From Candidatus Thiodiazotropha taylori (lineage in GTDB: Bacteria; Pseudomonadota; Gammaproteobacteria; Chromatiales; Chromatiaceae): DNA of 10,738 nt. The position numbers were made by a program, and so were the translations under genes. The stretch spans positions 1 through 10,738 of the forward strand of contig JAHRHW010000117.1 in the NCBI GenBank assembly GCA_019100305.1, in the 5' to 3' direction. This document shows, piece by piece, positions 1 through 7,503 of this stretch (positions within the stretch are counted from its first letter, which is position 1; the number at the start of each line of letters is the position of its first letter). The notes beneath the pieces were generated by a model that had not been told where the DNA came from, searched no databases, and saw only the letters and a list, made by a program, of their open reading frames with translations.

Positions 1-646
1 TGCTGGGGAGACGCCAATCCCGGCTACCCGCCAGCTCGAGACGACTGCAGGCTGACTGCGCGTCCGTATAACTCAGACGCTGTGCGTTATGGGCCTGCTG
101 CCAACGCAAGCCTGTCACCAGGTCGGAGATGGTACCATCACGATTATCCCGATAGGCAAGCCTGGCGCTGTAGTGACCGTCCTGCCCTCTGAATCGCTGT
201 TGGGTCTCTTTACAGCTCACTCTCTGACGATTATTGAAGCAGTCGAACTGTCCAGTGCCTGGCACCTTTGCTAGTGCAGCGAAACCACTGTTGGCTGGCA
301 GAGATGGCGGGGGCTGTTCCGCCTCGACCTCTATGACCGTCGGCTCAACCCTTCGCCTCAGCTCATCTCGTTGAGGCTGCCTTGCGCCAGCAGGTGGCGG
401 ACCGAATCCGCGTCCTTCAGGTACGCAGACGAGACCTTCAGGAACGTTTCGACAGCGGCCTTCAATGCCACCATGGGGCGCCCGGAAGGCGCAGGCTGAA
501 CCCGGCTGCTGATCTTCGCAGACCTCGATTGCTTCAACTGGCGGACCACCTGCGGGAGGCCGCCTGCCATCCTGGCGAAACTGCGCTTCCACAGCGGATG
601 CAGAAACAAGCGTCGAGAGTACAAAACCGATCCACACCGTCTTCAT
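1..646 (-). CDS. Exported Pro/Cys-rich protein with DUF1566 (Lcl C-terminal) domain, 3' end outside the window
   Basis: The frame is open from an ATG at 646-644 to the left edge, giving 215 complete codons without a stop. A good Shine-Dalgarno (GAGGTG, complement of 651-656) lies 4 nt upstream. Residues 1-21 form a signal peptide (MKT, hydrophobic core, small residues before Q22), so export is likely. Residues 22-125 are rich in Pro and Arg and carry four cysteines (43, 52, 65, 74). From about 129 the sequence matches the usual DUF1566 opening: TGQ at 131-133, Cys136 and Cys145, GQDGHY at 154-159, a DNRDGTISD..TGLRW block at 168-182, Cys200, and DWRLPS at 210-215 where the window ends. DUF1566 domains occur in surface or exported proteins of many bacteria and have no general known activity; a binding or adhesive role is only a guess. 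It lies 278 bp after ntrX on the same strand, so readthrough from that operon is possible. I am sure of frame and family, not of function. Confidence 0.85.
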   Translation of the reverse strand, partial: MKTVWIGFVLSTLVSASAVEAQFRQDGRRPPAGGPPVEAIEVCEDQQPGSACAFRAPHGGIEGRCRNVPEGLVCVPEGRGFGPPPAGARQPQRDELRRRVEPTVIEVEAEQPPPSLPANSGFAALAKVPGTGQFDCFNNRQRVSCKETQQRFRGQDGHYSARLAYRDNRDGTISDLVTGLRWQQAHNAQRLSYTDAQSACSRLELAGSRDWRLPS

Positions 647-924
647 GCTACACCTCAGGGCTTTAACCGTTCTCCAGTGGGCCTCTGGTGGATAAGTCTA
701 CTGATCAAATTAGGAGAGAATATGGAGAAAGCGGTCGTTTAATGTGAAACGGAATATCAGCTTTGCATACCTGAACAGGGCGTCTGCGAGAAGTGACCCC
801 GCTGGCATAACGGCAATTTCGAAGCAGAGCCTGTTCATCCCCTTAAGCAACAATCATTCTTGCCACCAATCGGAAGCTGATTTTCAACAGGCCGCACCCC
901 ATCGCATCCGCAACAGATCGATAT
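647..924. other. Spacer between the NtrX-like gene and the DUF1566 gene
   Basis: I see no convincing gene in these 278 bases. The only longer plus-strand frame begins at a GTG (744), encodes a hydrophilic peptide of no recognisable family and runs into the ntrX end. There is no clear hairpin plus T-tract after the ntrX stop on the minus strand, and no good sigma-70 or sigma-54 promoter upstream of the DUF1566 start. The only structured element is the imperfect inverted repeat at 772-837, listed separately. Confidence 0.6.
772..837. repeat. Imperfect inverted repeat, 14 paired bases
   Basis: TGAACAGG at 772-779 is the exact reverse complement of CCTGTTCA at 830-837. Moving inward, C781 can pair with G829 and TCTGC (783-787) with GCAGA (824-828), leaving single-base bulges at 780 and 782. 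The loop is about 36 nt. It lies in noncoding DNA between two minus-strand genes and has no T-tract on either side, so it is not a typical Rho-independent terminator. It could be an RNA structure in the ntrX 3' region, a protein-binding site, or chance. Confidence 0.4.
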
Positions 925-2295
925 TCAGCGCTTATCCTTGAACTCAATCTCCAATGACTTGAGCTTGCGATAGAGATGAGTCCGCTCCATGCCCACCTCT
1001 TTCGCCATGCGTGAGATATTGCCCTCGTGCTGTTTGAGCTGATACTCCAGGTAGACCTTTTCAAACTCCTCTCTGGCTTGGCGCAGGGGCTGGTCCAGAG
1101 AGACCGGGGATTCCGGACCGACCAGTGAGCCGCCCAACTCCGGGGCACCCATCGATGACTCCACCTCCTCCTGGGAGATCTCGCTGCCGGCACCCAGGAT
1201 CAACAACCGCTGCACCAGGTTTTTCAGCTCCCGCACATTGCCATGCCAGGGGTGGTTACGCAGCGTGTTCTGAGCGCCCACGTTGAAGTGACGATAGGGC
1301 AGCTTCTCATGGGTTACATACCAATCCACGTAGAAGTTGAGCAGTTCAGGAACATCCTCCGCATGCTCCCGCAGCGGCGGCACATGCAGCGGCACAACAT
1401 TCAGATGATAGAAGAGATCCTCGCGGAAGGTGTCATCCTGCACCGCCTCTTCCAGGTTGTGCTGGGTGGCGGCGATGATGCGCACGTCGATACTCACCGG
1501 CTCGCTGCCACCGACCCGCATGAAGCGTCCGGTGTCGAGAGCGCCTACCAGCTGCGACTGGGCCTCCAGATCCATATCTGCCACTTCATCGAGAAACAGG
1601 GTACCGCCCACCGCCTGCTCCAGCCGACCGTAGTGGATACGTCCATCCTCTTCGCTGCCGAACAGCTCCTGGGCGGCATTGCCCTTGACGATGGCGCTGA
1701 CATTGACCTCCACGAAGGGACGGTCGCGACGCAGGCTTTGCGAGTGCAGGTAACGCGCCAGGGTCTCCCGGCCACTGCCCGGCTCGCCGGTCACCAGCAC
1801 CCAGGTATCGTGCTGGGCGATGCGTTTCACCTGCTCTCTGAGACGCTGCATCACGGTACTTCTGCCAGTCGGTTCATGCACCGCATGCACATGCTTGCGC
1901 AGCCCGACGTTCTCCTGTTTGAGCTGCTCAGCCTCTAAGGCCCTTTCCACAGTGAGCAGCAGTTTGGCCAGAGAGAGCGGCTTCTCAAGAAAATCATAGG
2001 CACCCAGCCGGGTCGCCTCCACCGCCGTCTCCACTGTGCCATGACCCGACATCATGATCACCGGACAGGGCAGTCCATCATCCTCACCCCACTCTTTGAG
2101 CAGTGTGATGCCATCCACATCCGGCATCCAGATATCGAGCAATATCAACTCCGGGCGGCGCTCCCGCAGTACCTGTCGCGCACTCTTGCCATCTTCCGCC
2201 ATGGAAACCTCATAGGACTCATCCTGCAGTATCTCTTTGACAAGATTGCGAATGTCCGGCTCATCATCCACCACAAGGATGTAGGCCTTACTCAT
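925..2295 (-). CDS. ntrX: NtrX-like response regulator of the NtrC family (receiver, AAA+, Fis HTH)
   Basis: This 456-residue DNA-binding regulator is the likely partner of the NtrY-like kinase just upstream (87-bp gap). Residues 1-120 are a receiver domain with the acidic pair D10/D11, phospho-acceptor D54 (LLDIWMPD), S83 and K105. Residues about 142-365 are a sigma-54 activator-type AAA+ domain: Walker B LFLDE at 233-237, an arginine-finger segment (FREDLFYHLNVVP) and HGNVREL. The C-terminal 41 residues form a Fis-type helix-turn-helix (NISRMAKEVGMERTHLYRKL). Two departures stand out: Walker A reads GEPGSGRE (170-177) with Arg176 where Lys is normal, and the GAFTGA loop that contacts sigma-54 is not recognisable, residues 214-223 reading SEEDGRIHYG. 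It may therefore not act as a classical sigma-54 activator (inference). The start is ATG at 2295, with a strong GAGGAG Shine-Dalgarno 8 nt upstream. NtrX members act in nitrogen, redox or envelope control in other bacteria; the signal here is unknown. Confidence 0.9.
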   Translation of the reverse strand: MSKAYILVVDDEPDIRNLVKEILQDESYEVSMAEDGKSARQVLRERRPELILLDIWMPDVDGITLLKEWGEDDGLPCPVIMMSGHGTVETAVEATRLGAYDFLEKPLSLAKLLLTVERALEAEQLKQENVGLRKHVHAVHEPTGRSTVMQRLREQVKRIAQHDTWVLVTGEPGSGRETLARYLHSQSLRRDRPFVEVNVSAIVKGNAAQELFGSEEDGRIHYGRLEQAVGGTLFLDEVADMDLEAQSQLVGALDTGRFMRVGGSEPVSIDVRIIAATQHNLEEAVQDDTFREDLFYHLNVVPLHVPPLREHAEDVPELLNFYVDWYVTHEKLPYRHFNVGAQNTLRNHPWHGNVRELKNLVQRLLILGAGSEISQEEVESSMGAPELGGSLVGPESPVSLDQPLRQAREEFEKVYLEYQLKQHEGNISRMAKEVGMERTHLYRKLKSLEIEFKDKR

Positions 2296-2382
2296 ACTCG
2301 ACTCTCCTCAGTGTGCCTCGTTATCGATTGTGTGCCATTCAGAGCCATCCGCGTTGCTCGTCGTTCATTTGCAACTACCAAA

Positions 2383-4617
2383 CTACTCTCCTCGCGCCTT
2401 GATTGGCGCATTTTCTGGCGCAACAGGGTCAATTGGATTCTTCTCAGCAGGCCCTGGATCCACCAACATCGGTAACTGCATCACCAGGCAGGCACCTTTT
2501 TCGCAATTCTCTGCCCAGATGATACCGCCATGCTCCTCAACAATCTTCTTGACGATGGCCAATCCCAACCCGGTACCTTTCTGCTTGGTTGTAACATAGG
2601 GTTCGAACAGCTGCTGCATCATCTCCTGCGGTATTCCAGGGCCGTTATCCTGCACCCGCAACTCATAGTTGGGATGCTCATCCCGTTTCACCACTTTTGA
2701 GATCAGGCTCACCTGAGCATCCGGCACACCTTCGAGTGCCTCGACCGCATTCTTCAGCAGATTATGCACCACTTGCCTGATCCGCAATGGGTCGGCTTCC
2801 ACACGCGCCTGCTCAGCACTCAGCTCCACATCAAACTTGATCCCCTGATTACCCCGATAGAGATCAAACACCTCGCTTACCAGATGCTCCAGCTTTACCG
2901 GCTTGGAGGCCATCTGCGGCGGCTTGGCGTACTCCGAGAAGTCATTCACCATGCTCTTCATCGCTTCAACCTGCTGCACGATGGTGTGGGTGGCCCGGTC
3001 CAGGACCTGAGCATCCTGCTCCGGCATACTTTTGAGGTACTTATGCCTCAATCGCTCAGCTGAAAGCTGTATCGGGGTCAGTGGGTTTTTGATTTCATGG
3101 GCAAGTCGCCTGGCCACTTCACCCCAGGCTGCATCGCGCTGGGCACGGATCAGCGCAGTAACATCATCAAACAATACGATGTGGCCGATTCGGCCATTCG
3201 GCTGGGCAAACGGTGTGGTCCGGCAGATCAATACTTTGCGTCCCTCACCACCGAACATGGTCAACTCGCCACGCCACTCTTTCTCGATCTCACCCAAGGG
3301 TGCCTCGAGCCCATCGGCAAACTGTCTCAGGATGGAGGAGTCCTGGCCAATATTGCTGATCGATTCTCCGGCCACCTGATTCATGTTAACCCCGAGAATC
3401 TTGCCGGCCGCCGGATTGGCGGTGCGCAATTTGCGCTGTGCGTCGAAAGTCAACACACCGGATGAGAGTCGTGCCAGCACGGTCTCGAGATAGGCCCGTT
3501 GTCCCTCCACTTCTCGCTGACTTCGATCCGCCTGATCCCGCGCCTGACGGATTCGCCGGGTCATCGCGTTGAAGGAGGCGACCAGAAAGGCCAGCTCATC
3601 CGCCCGCCTGGGAACCGGCAGCTGGCGATCGTAATCCCCGCCGGCAACCGCCTTGGTACCGGCTGCGATATTGGCAATCGGCGCCACCAGACGCCGGGCG
3701 GAGAAGAAGGCGGCCCAGACCGCCGACAGCACCGCGAAGATCAACACCAGGGAGAGGGTCAGGGAGAAATTCCGTTTCAGCGACTGACGCAGAAAGGAGA
3801 GCTCCTTATAGCGGTTGTATGCCAACTCCAGCTTCTCCGAGAGCACACTGACCCGCTCCGATGCCGGATAGAGCCCCTGGATGATCAACGGCCTGCCCAA
3901 CGGATCGGCGACCGCCACCCGGATCATCAGTTCATCCTTGTCCCGTGCCAGCCCCACATAGCTGTTACCTTCCCGCAGACGCTGCATGATGTAGTCGTCC
4001 GGCTTGGCCGGTGCCAGCTCATCCGCCACCGCATTGGAGTAGGCGATGATCTGCCCGCCGGGATCGCTCAGCGACAGCTCCAGCGCACCGGACTGCTGAC
4101 GCAGCCGTGCAATGGTCAGGGAGAGAGCCGACTCGGAGGTATCGGCGATACTCAACAGCTGCTGTTCGGTATATTTCAGCCAGACTCTCTGATTCAGTGC
4201 CAGCGAGGCCTGACCCAATTCACGGGCATCCTCCATCGCCTGGTCGATCTGCACATCGAACCAGCTGTCGATGCCTCCTTGCAGAAAACTGAAAGAGTAG
4301 TAGTAGACCACGCCGACCGGCGTCAATGCGATCAGGGTGAAGATCACCACCATCCGCAGGGTAAGACGGGAACCTGCACTGTGCCGCAGATACTGGCGAA
4401 TCAACCTGATCGAGTTGTAGGTGATCAACACGAACAGCACAAACATACCGGCCAGGTTGAAGATCAGCAGCGGCACGAAATAGCGACTCAGCTCGGCAGA
4501 ATTCTGCACGGCACTGCTCATCAGATGCAGACTGACCAGCAGCAGGATCAGCAGCAGGCCGACAGAGAGTCCGCCCAGACGTAAACGACTCAGGGTTGAA
4601 GGGGCCATTGGGACCAT
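2383..4617 (-). CDS. ntrY: NtrY-like membrane sensor histidine kinase
   Basis: This 744-residue inner-membrane kinase probably phosphorylates the NtrX-like regulator downstream. It has the NtrY layout: transmembrane segments at about 14-33, 47-71, 88-111 and 284-305, with an extracytoplasmic domain of about 170 residues between the third and fourth. A HAMP domain (about 306-360) and a PAS domain (about 372-490) follow. The dimerisation/phospho-acceptor box is RRLAHEIKNPLTP with His507. The ATP-binding domain has an N box (HNLLKNAVEAL, 618-628), DNGPGIP (657-663) and GTGLGLAIVKK (681-691). The last 30 residues are a Pro-rich tail beyond the catalytic domain. The ATG at 4617 lies inside the end of the DUF4390 gene (28-bp overlap); an ATG at 4608 (residue 4) is an alternative. 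Neither has a strong Shine-Dalgarno, so translation may depend on the upstream gene. All catalytic motifs appear intact. Family assignment is secure; the ligand cannot be told from sequence. Confidence 0.92.
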   Translation of the reverse strand: MVPMAPSTLSRLRLGGLSVGLLLILLLVSLHLMSSAVQNSAELSRYFVPLLIFNLAGMFVLFVLITYNSIRLIRQYLRHSAGSRLTLRMVVIFTLIALTPVGVVYYYSFSFLQGGIDSWFDVQIDQAMEDARELGQASLALNQRVWLKYTEQQLLSIADTSESALSLTIARLRQQSGALELSLSDPGGQIIAYSNAVADELAPAKPDDYIMQRLREGNSYVGLARDKDELMIRVAVADPLGRPLIIQGLYPASERVSVLSEKLELAYNRYKELSFLRQSLKRNFSLTLSLVLIFAVLSAVWAAFFSARRLVAPIANIAAGTKAVAGGDYDRQLPVPRRADELAFLVASFNAMTRRIRQARDQADRSQREVEGQRAYLETVLARLSSGVLTFDAQRKLRTANPAAGKILGVNMNQVAGESISNIGQDSSILRQFADGLEAPLGEIEKEWRGELTMFGGEGRKVLICRTTPFAQPNGRIGHIVLFDDVTALIRAQRDAAWGEVARRLAHEIKNPLTPIQLSAERLRHKYLKSMPEQDAQVLDRATHTIVQQVEAMKSMVNDFSEYAKPPQMASKPVKLEHLVSEVFDLYRGNQGIKFDVELSAEQARVEADPLRIRQVVHNLLKNAVEALEGVPDAQVSLISKVVKRDEHPNYELRVQDNGPGIPQEMMQQLFEPYVTTKQKGTGLGLAIVKKIVEEHGGIIWAENCEKGACLVMQLPMLVDPGPAEKNPIDPVAPENAPIKARGE

Positions 4618-5138
4618 CCGGTTGTTAGTTTCCAGCCACCGCCAAGATAGGCCAATGGCTGCAGCGGTAACGGCAGGGAGTCGATATCCAGATCAGCCCG
4701 CAGGCGCAGCAGATAGTCCTCACCGGGAATCAGCTGTACCAGGCGCACCAGTGGCAGGTTGTTGATCTCCCCAAGCGCATACAGCGCCGCCTCCTGGGTG
4801 ACAAAGTTCTGTTCATCGCCGGACTGCATATCCACCACGCGATAGAGTTCGGTCAGGGCATGGTAGCGAATCTGAAACCACAGAGTCTGGGCATACGGGC
4901 TGGGCTCCCAGAATCCCCGCCAGACCTTATCCACCACCAGTTGTACCTTGAGGGTCAGCGGCACACCATTACTCAGGGCCTGATGCGCCTTATCACTCAA
5001 GGCATAGTCGATACGCGCATTCAGTCGATAGCCGTTATCCACTTTTTTAATCTGCACCTCCTGGACCGAAAAACTGGCGCCGTTCGCTTCGGTGAACCCG
5101 ATCAACAGCATCAGCAGTAGGAGCGTTGTGCGTATCAT
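4590..5138 (-). CDS. DUF4390 exported protein
   Basis: This 182-residue protein begins with a clear signal peptide (MIRTT, Leu-rich core, ANG before residue 21), so it should be exported. The mature part is predicted to be mostly beta strand, with an FQIRYHALTELYRV segment at 88-101 and a Trp-rich C-terminus (GWKLTTGWSQWPL), both typical of DUF4390 proteins as I recall the family. No catalytic motif is visible and no function is established. Its ATG overlaps the rsmB stop as ATGA (5135-5138), and its 3' end overlaps ntrY by 28 bp, so it is translationally tied to both. Since NtrY has an extracytoplasmic sensing domain, a role in signal input to NtrY is plausible, but this is inference from position only. 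Confidence 0.85.
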   Translation of the reverse strand: MIRTTLLLLMLLIGFTEANGASFSVQEVQIKKVDNGYRLNARIDYALSDKAHQALSNGVPLTLKVQLVVDKVWRGFWEPSPYAQTLWFQIRYHALTELYRVVDMQSGDEQNFVTQEAALYALGEINNLPLVRLVQLIPGEDYLLRLRADLDIDSLPLPLQPLAYLGGGWKLTTGWSQWPLQP

Positions 5139-6460
5139 TGCGGCTGTTTTACCAAAGCTGCGTAGAAAAACCCATCCATGCCATCCTCGCCCGGCAGGAT
5201 CTGTCGCCCCACTTCACAGGCTTCACCCCAATCGACCGACAGCGGCAACACCTGGGCATCGGGCTGATCAGCAAGGAAACGGCTCAACTGACGATGATTC
5301 TCATCAGCCAGAATCGAACAGGTGACGTAGAGCATCCGGCCACCCACCTTCAACAGGGGCCAGACCGCTCGAAGGATCTCTCCCTGCAGCTTCGCCAAGG
5401 TGGGGATATCTGACGCTCTGCGCAGTTGTTTGATGTCCGGGTGTCGCCGAATCACACCGGTGGCTGAACAGGGTACATCCAGCAGAATCCGATCATATTG
5501 CCGCTCGGCCCAGCCACCCTGAGGTTGCGATGCATCACCCACCACAACATCCGCCTGCAGATCGAGCCGGGTCAGATTCTCCGTCACCCGCTGCAACCGC
5601 TCGGCACTCTGATCGAGCGCCGTCAACTGCACGGTCGGCTGCCGCTCCAGGATATGACAGCTCTTGCCACCCGGCGCGGCACAGGCATCCAGCACCAGTT
5701 GGCCGGGTTGAAGATCCAGCAGTTGCACCGCCAATTGAGCCGCGCCGTCCTGAACCGACACCCAGCCCTGCTCGAATCCGGGTAACCGGGTAACATCCAG
5801 CGGCTGTTCCAGGGTCAGCCCCGAATCGACATGGGGTATGGCAACCGCAACGATCTCCGCCTCCCGCAGGATCCGTTGATAATCTGCCAGACTCTTTTTA
5901 GCCAGATTGACCCGCAGACTCATCGGTGCTCGTTGGTTCAGCGCCCTGACCCGCGATTGCCACTCATCCGGCCACTGACGTCGCAGTGTGTCGAGGAGCC
6001 AGCGGGGCATGTCGTAGGCCACCTCAGGTTGCTCAACAATCGCTTTCAGCAGACTCTCCCGCTGACGCTGAAAGTTACGCAATACCCCGTTGATCAGACC
6101 CACCGCCCATTTTTTTCCCAACGATTTGGCGGCACCGGCCGTCTCATGCACCGCAGCATGATCCGCCACCCTCATGTGAAGAAGTTGATAGAGCCCGATC
6201 AGGATCAATGCAGCCACATCCCGGTCCCGGCTCTTCAGGGGTTTGCTGAGCAGACGCCGGCTCAGGGCATCGAGCTGCATGAAATTGCGCATCACCCCAT
6301 AGGCCATCTCCTGAACCAGGCCACTGTCCCTGGGGTCAGTCGTGTCAGCCAGGTATTTGGGTAGCGATTCAGACAGGGAGTGCCCAGCGAGCACATCCTG
6401 AATCACCCGGGCCGATACCGACCTGGGGTTGGTGATTGACGGTCGCTTGCGACCCCCCAT
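5135..6460 (-). CDS. rsmB: 16S rRNA (cytosine-967-C5)-methyltransferase RsmB
   Basis: RsmB (Sun/Fmu) transfers a methyl group from S-adenosylmethionine to C967 of 16S rRNA in the small subunit. Residues up to about 140 form the NusB-like RNA-binding domain found in this family. The methyltransferase domain carries the SAM-binding motif DACAAPGGKS (258-267), the motif IV DVPCSATGVIRRHPD with Cys331, and the motif VI TCSI with the catalytic Cys381. All key residues are present, and the length (441 aa) is close to the roughly 430 of E. coli RsmB. I prefer the ATG at 6460, which overlaps the fmt stop as TGATG; the frame also reads from a TTG at 6463. The gene lies between fmt and DUF4390 and is likely translated by coupling to fmt. 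Confidence 0.95.
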   Translation of the reverse strand: MGGRKRPSITNPRSVSARVIQDVLAGHSLSESLPKYLADTTDPRDSGLVQEMAYGVMRNFMQLDALSRRLLSKPLKSRDRDVAALILIGLYQLLHMRVADHAAVHETAGAAKSLGKKWAVGLINGVLRNFQRQRESLLKAIVEQPEVAYDMPRWLLDTLRRQWPDEWQSRVRALNQRAPMSLRVNLAKKSLADYQRILREAEIVAVAIPHVDSGLTLEQPLDVTRLPGFEQGWVSVQDGAAQLAVQLLDLQPGQLVLDACAAPGGKSCHILERQPTVQLTALDQSAERLQRVTENLTRLDLQADVVVGDASQPQGGWAERQYDRILLDVPCSATGVIRRHPDIKQLRRASDIPTLAKLQGEILRAVWPLLKVGGRMLYVTCSILADENHRQLSRFLADQPDAQVLPLSVDWGEACEVGRQILPGEDGMDGFFYAALVKQPQ

Positions 6461-7398
6461 CAAGTCAGCACCACACCATCCATGTTGTGGGCATTAAGAA
6501 AGTCTCCCGCTGACATTGCCCGTTTACCGGGCATCTGCAGCTGGCTGATACGCAGCACCCCTTCCCCGGTAGCCACATCAAAACCCGTTTTACCGGTTGC
6601 CACCACCTGTCCAGGCGAGGCGGATCCATCAGCGCTGACAACCTCGCTGTTCCAGACCCTCATCACCTTGTCACCATACAGGCAGTGGGCCACTGGCCAG
6701 GGGTTGAAGGCGCGAACCTGACGATCGATCTGCACAGCCGACTGAGACCAGTCGATCCTGGCCTCCTCCTTATCGAGCTTGCTGGCATAGTTTGCCAGGG
6801 AGTCATCCTGGGGTATCGCTTCGACCTTACCTTCACTCAGACCGGGCAGAACCTCGATCAGCGCTGCCGAGCCCAGTTCAGCTAGCCGGTCATGCAGTGA
6901 ACCACCCGTCTCGTTCTCATCGATTGGTGTGCTGCGAATACTCAGCATGGGACCGGTATCCAGTCCGGCCTCCATCTGCATGATGGTCACGCCGGACGTC
7001 TCATCGCCGGCCAGTATGGCGCGCTGGATGGGAGCCGCCCCCCGCCAGCGTGGCAGCAGTGAAGCGTGGATATTGATACAACCCAGCCTGGGAGTATCGA
7101 GTACTGCCTGAGGCAGCAGCAGGCCATAGGCCACCACCACCATCAGATCAGCCTGGTGCTGCGCCAGGATCTGCTGCGCTTCCGGATCCTTCAGGGTTTT
7201 TGGCTGAAAGACCTCGAGATCGTGCTCCACAGCAAGCTGCTTGACCGGACTGAACTGTACCTTTCTGCCACGTCCCGCCGGTCGGTCCGGCTGGGTGTAA
7301 ACCGCGACAACACGATGCTCGGTTGTGAGAAGAGCCTGCAGCGCCGCGGCCGCGAAATCCGGGGTACCGGCGAATATTATTTTTAGAGGCTGAGCCAT
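6460..7398 (-). CDS. fmt: Methionyl-tRNA formyltransferase
   Basis: Fmt adds a formyl group from 10-formyltetrahydrofolate to methionyl-initiator tRNA in the cytoplasm. The 312-residue product has the N-terminal formyltransferase Rossmann fold (FAGTPDFAAAAL, 9-20) and the QPDRPAGRGRK loop (36-46), which matches the tRNA-contacting insertion of this family. The catalytic set is visible: Asn109 and His111 in INIHASLLPRWRGAAP, and Asp147 in GLDTGP. A C-terminal OB-fold-type domain follows (about 205-312). Length matches E. coli Fmt (315). The ATG at 7398 has only a weak GGAA ribosome site. It lies 105 bp after def and shares TGATG with rsmB, the usual def-fmt-rsmB order. Confidence 0.97.
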   Translation of the reverse strand: MAQPLKIIFAGTPDFAAAALQALLTTEHRVVAVYTQPDRPAGRGRKVQFSPVKQLAVEHDLEVFQPKTLKDPEAQQILAQHQADLMVVVAYGLLLPQAVLDTPRLGCINIHASLLPRWRGAAPIQRAILAGDETSGVTIMQMEAGLDTGPMLSIRSTPIDENETGGSLHDRLAELGSAALIEVLPGLSEGKVEAIPQDDSLANYASKLDKEEARIDWSQSAVQIDRQVRAFNPWPVAHCLYGDKVMRVWNSEVVSADGSASPGQVVATGKTGFDVATGEGVLRISQLQMPGKRAMSAGDFLNAHNMDGVVLT

Positions 7399-7503
7399 GG
7401 GTTGGATTCCAGAATAGTCCTTAGCAGTTGTTTTTTAACAAGTTTGGGATGCGGGTCTCAGACAGATCCCGGATCTCCGATGAAGATTGTTTCAGGGTCG
7501 GCT
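7399..7503 (-). other. def-fmt spacer with alternative small hairpins
   Basis: This spacer contains two overlapping dyads: GGGTCT (7453-7458) against AGATCCC (7464-7470), a 6-bp stem with one bulge, and AGATCC (7464-7469) against GGATCT (7471-7476), a near-perfect palindrome with one central base. The two cannot form together. An AT-rich TTGTT-TTTT-AACAA dyad lies nearer fmt (about 7427-7440). None is followed by a proper T-tract on the minus strand, so I do not call a terminator. Confidence 0.35.

Noticed and set aside
358..624. Minus-strand 88-codon frame
   Set aside because: It overlaps, in another frame, the DUF1566 gene, which has a ribosome site, a signal peptide and the domain hallmarks.
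670..690. Possible hairpin around CCAG...CTGG near the DUF1566 start
   Set aside because: Only four continuous outer pairs with a central mismatch and no T-tract; too weak to call a terminator.
722..742. Six-codon ATG-to-TAA frame preceded by AGGAGAGA
   Set aside because: The Shine-Dalgarno-like tract is good, but there is no plus-strand gene downstream for a leader peptide to control.
744..941. Plus-strand 65-codon frame beginning with GTG
   Set aside because: No ribosome site, no family resemblance, and its end runs into the ntrX coding sequence on the opposite strand.
1243..1938. Plus-strand open frame (231 codons) opposite ntrX
   Set aside because: Antisense shadow of the AAA+ domain; no recognisable family.
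3499..4584. Long plus-strand open frame (361 codons) opposite ntrY
   Set aside because: It lies entirely antisense to a kinase with intact motifs, is Gln/His/Arg-rich in the way GC-rich antisense frames are, and shows no domain or good ribosome site.
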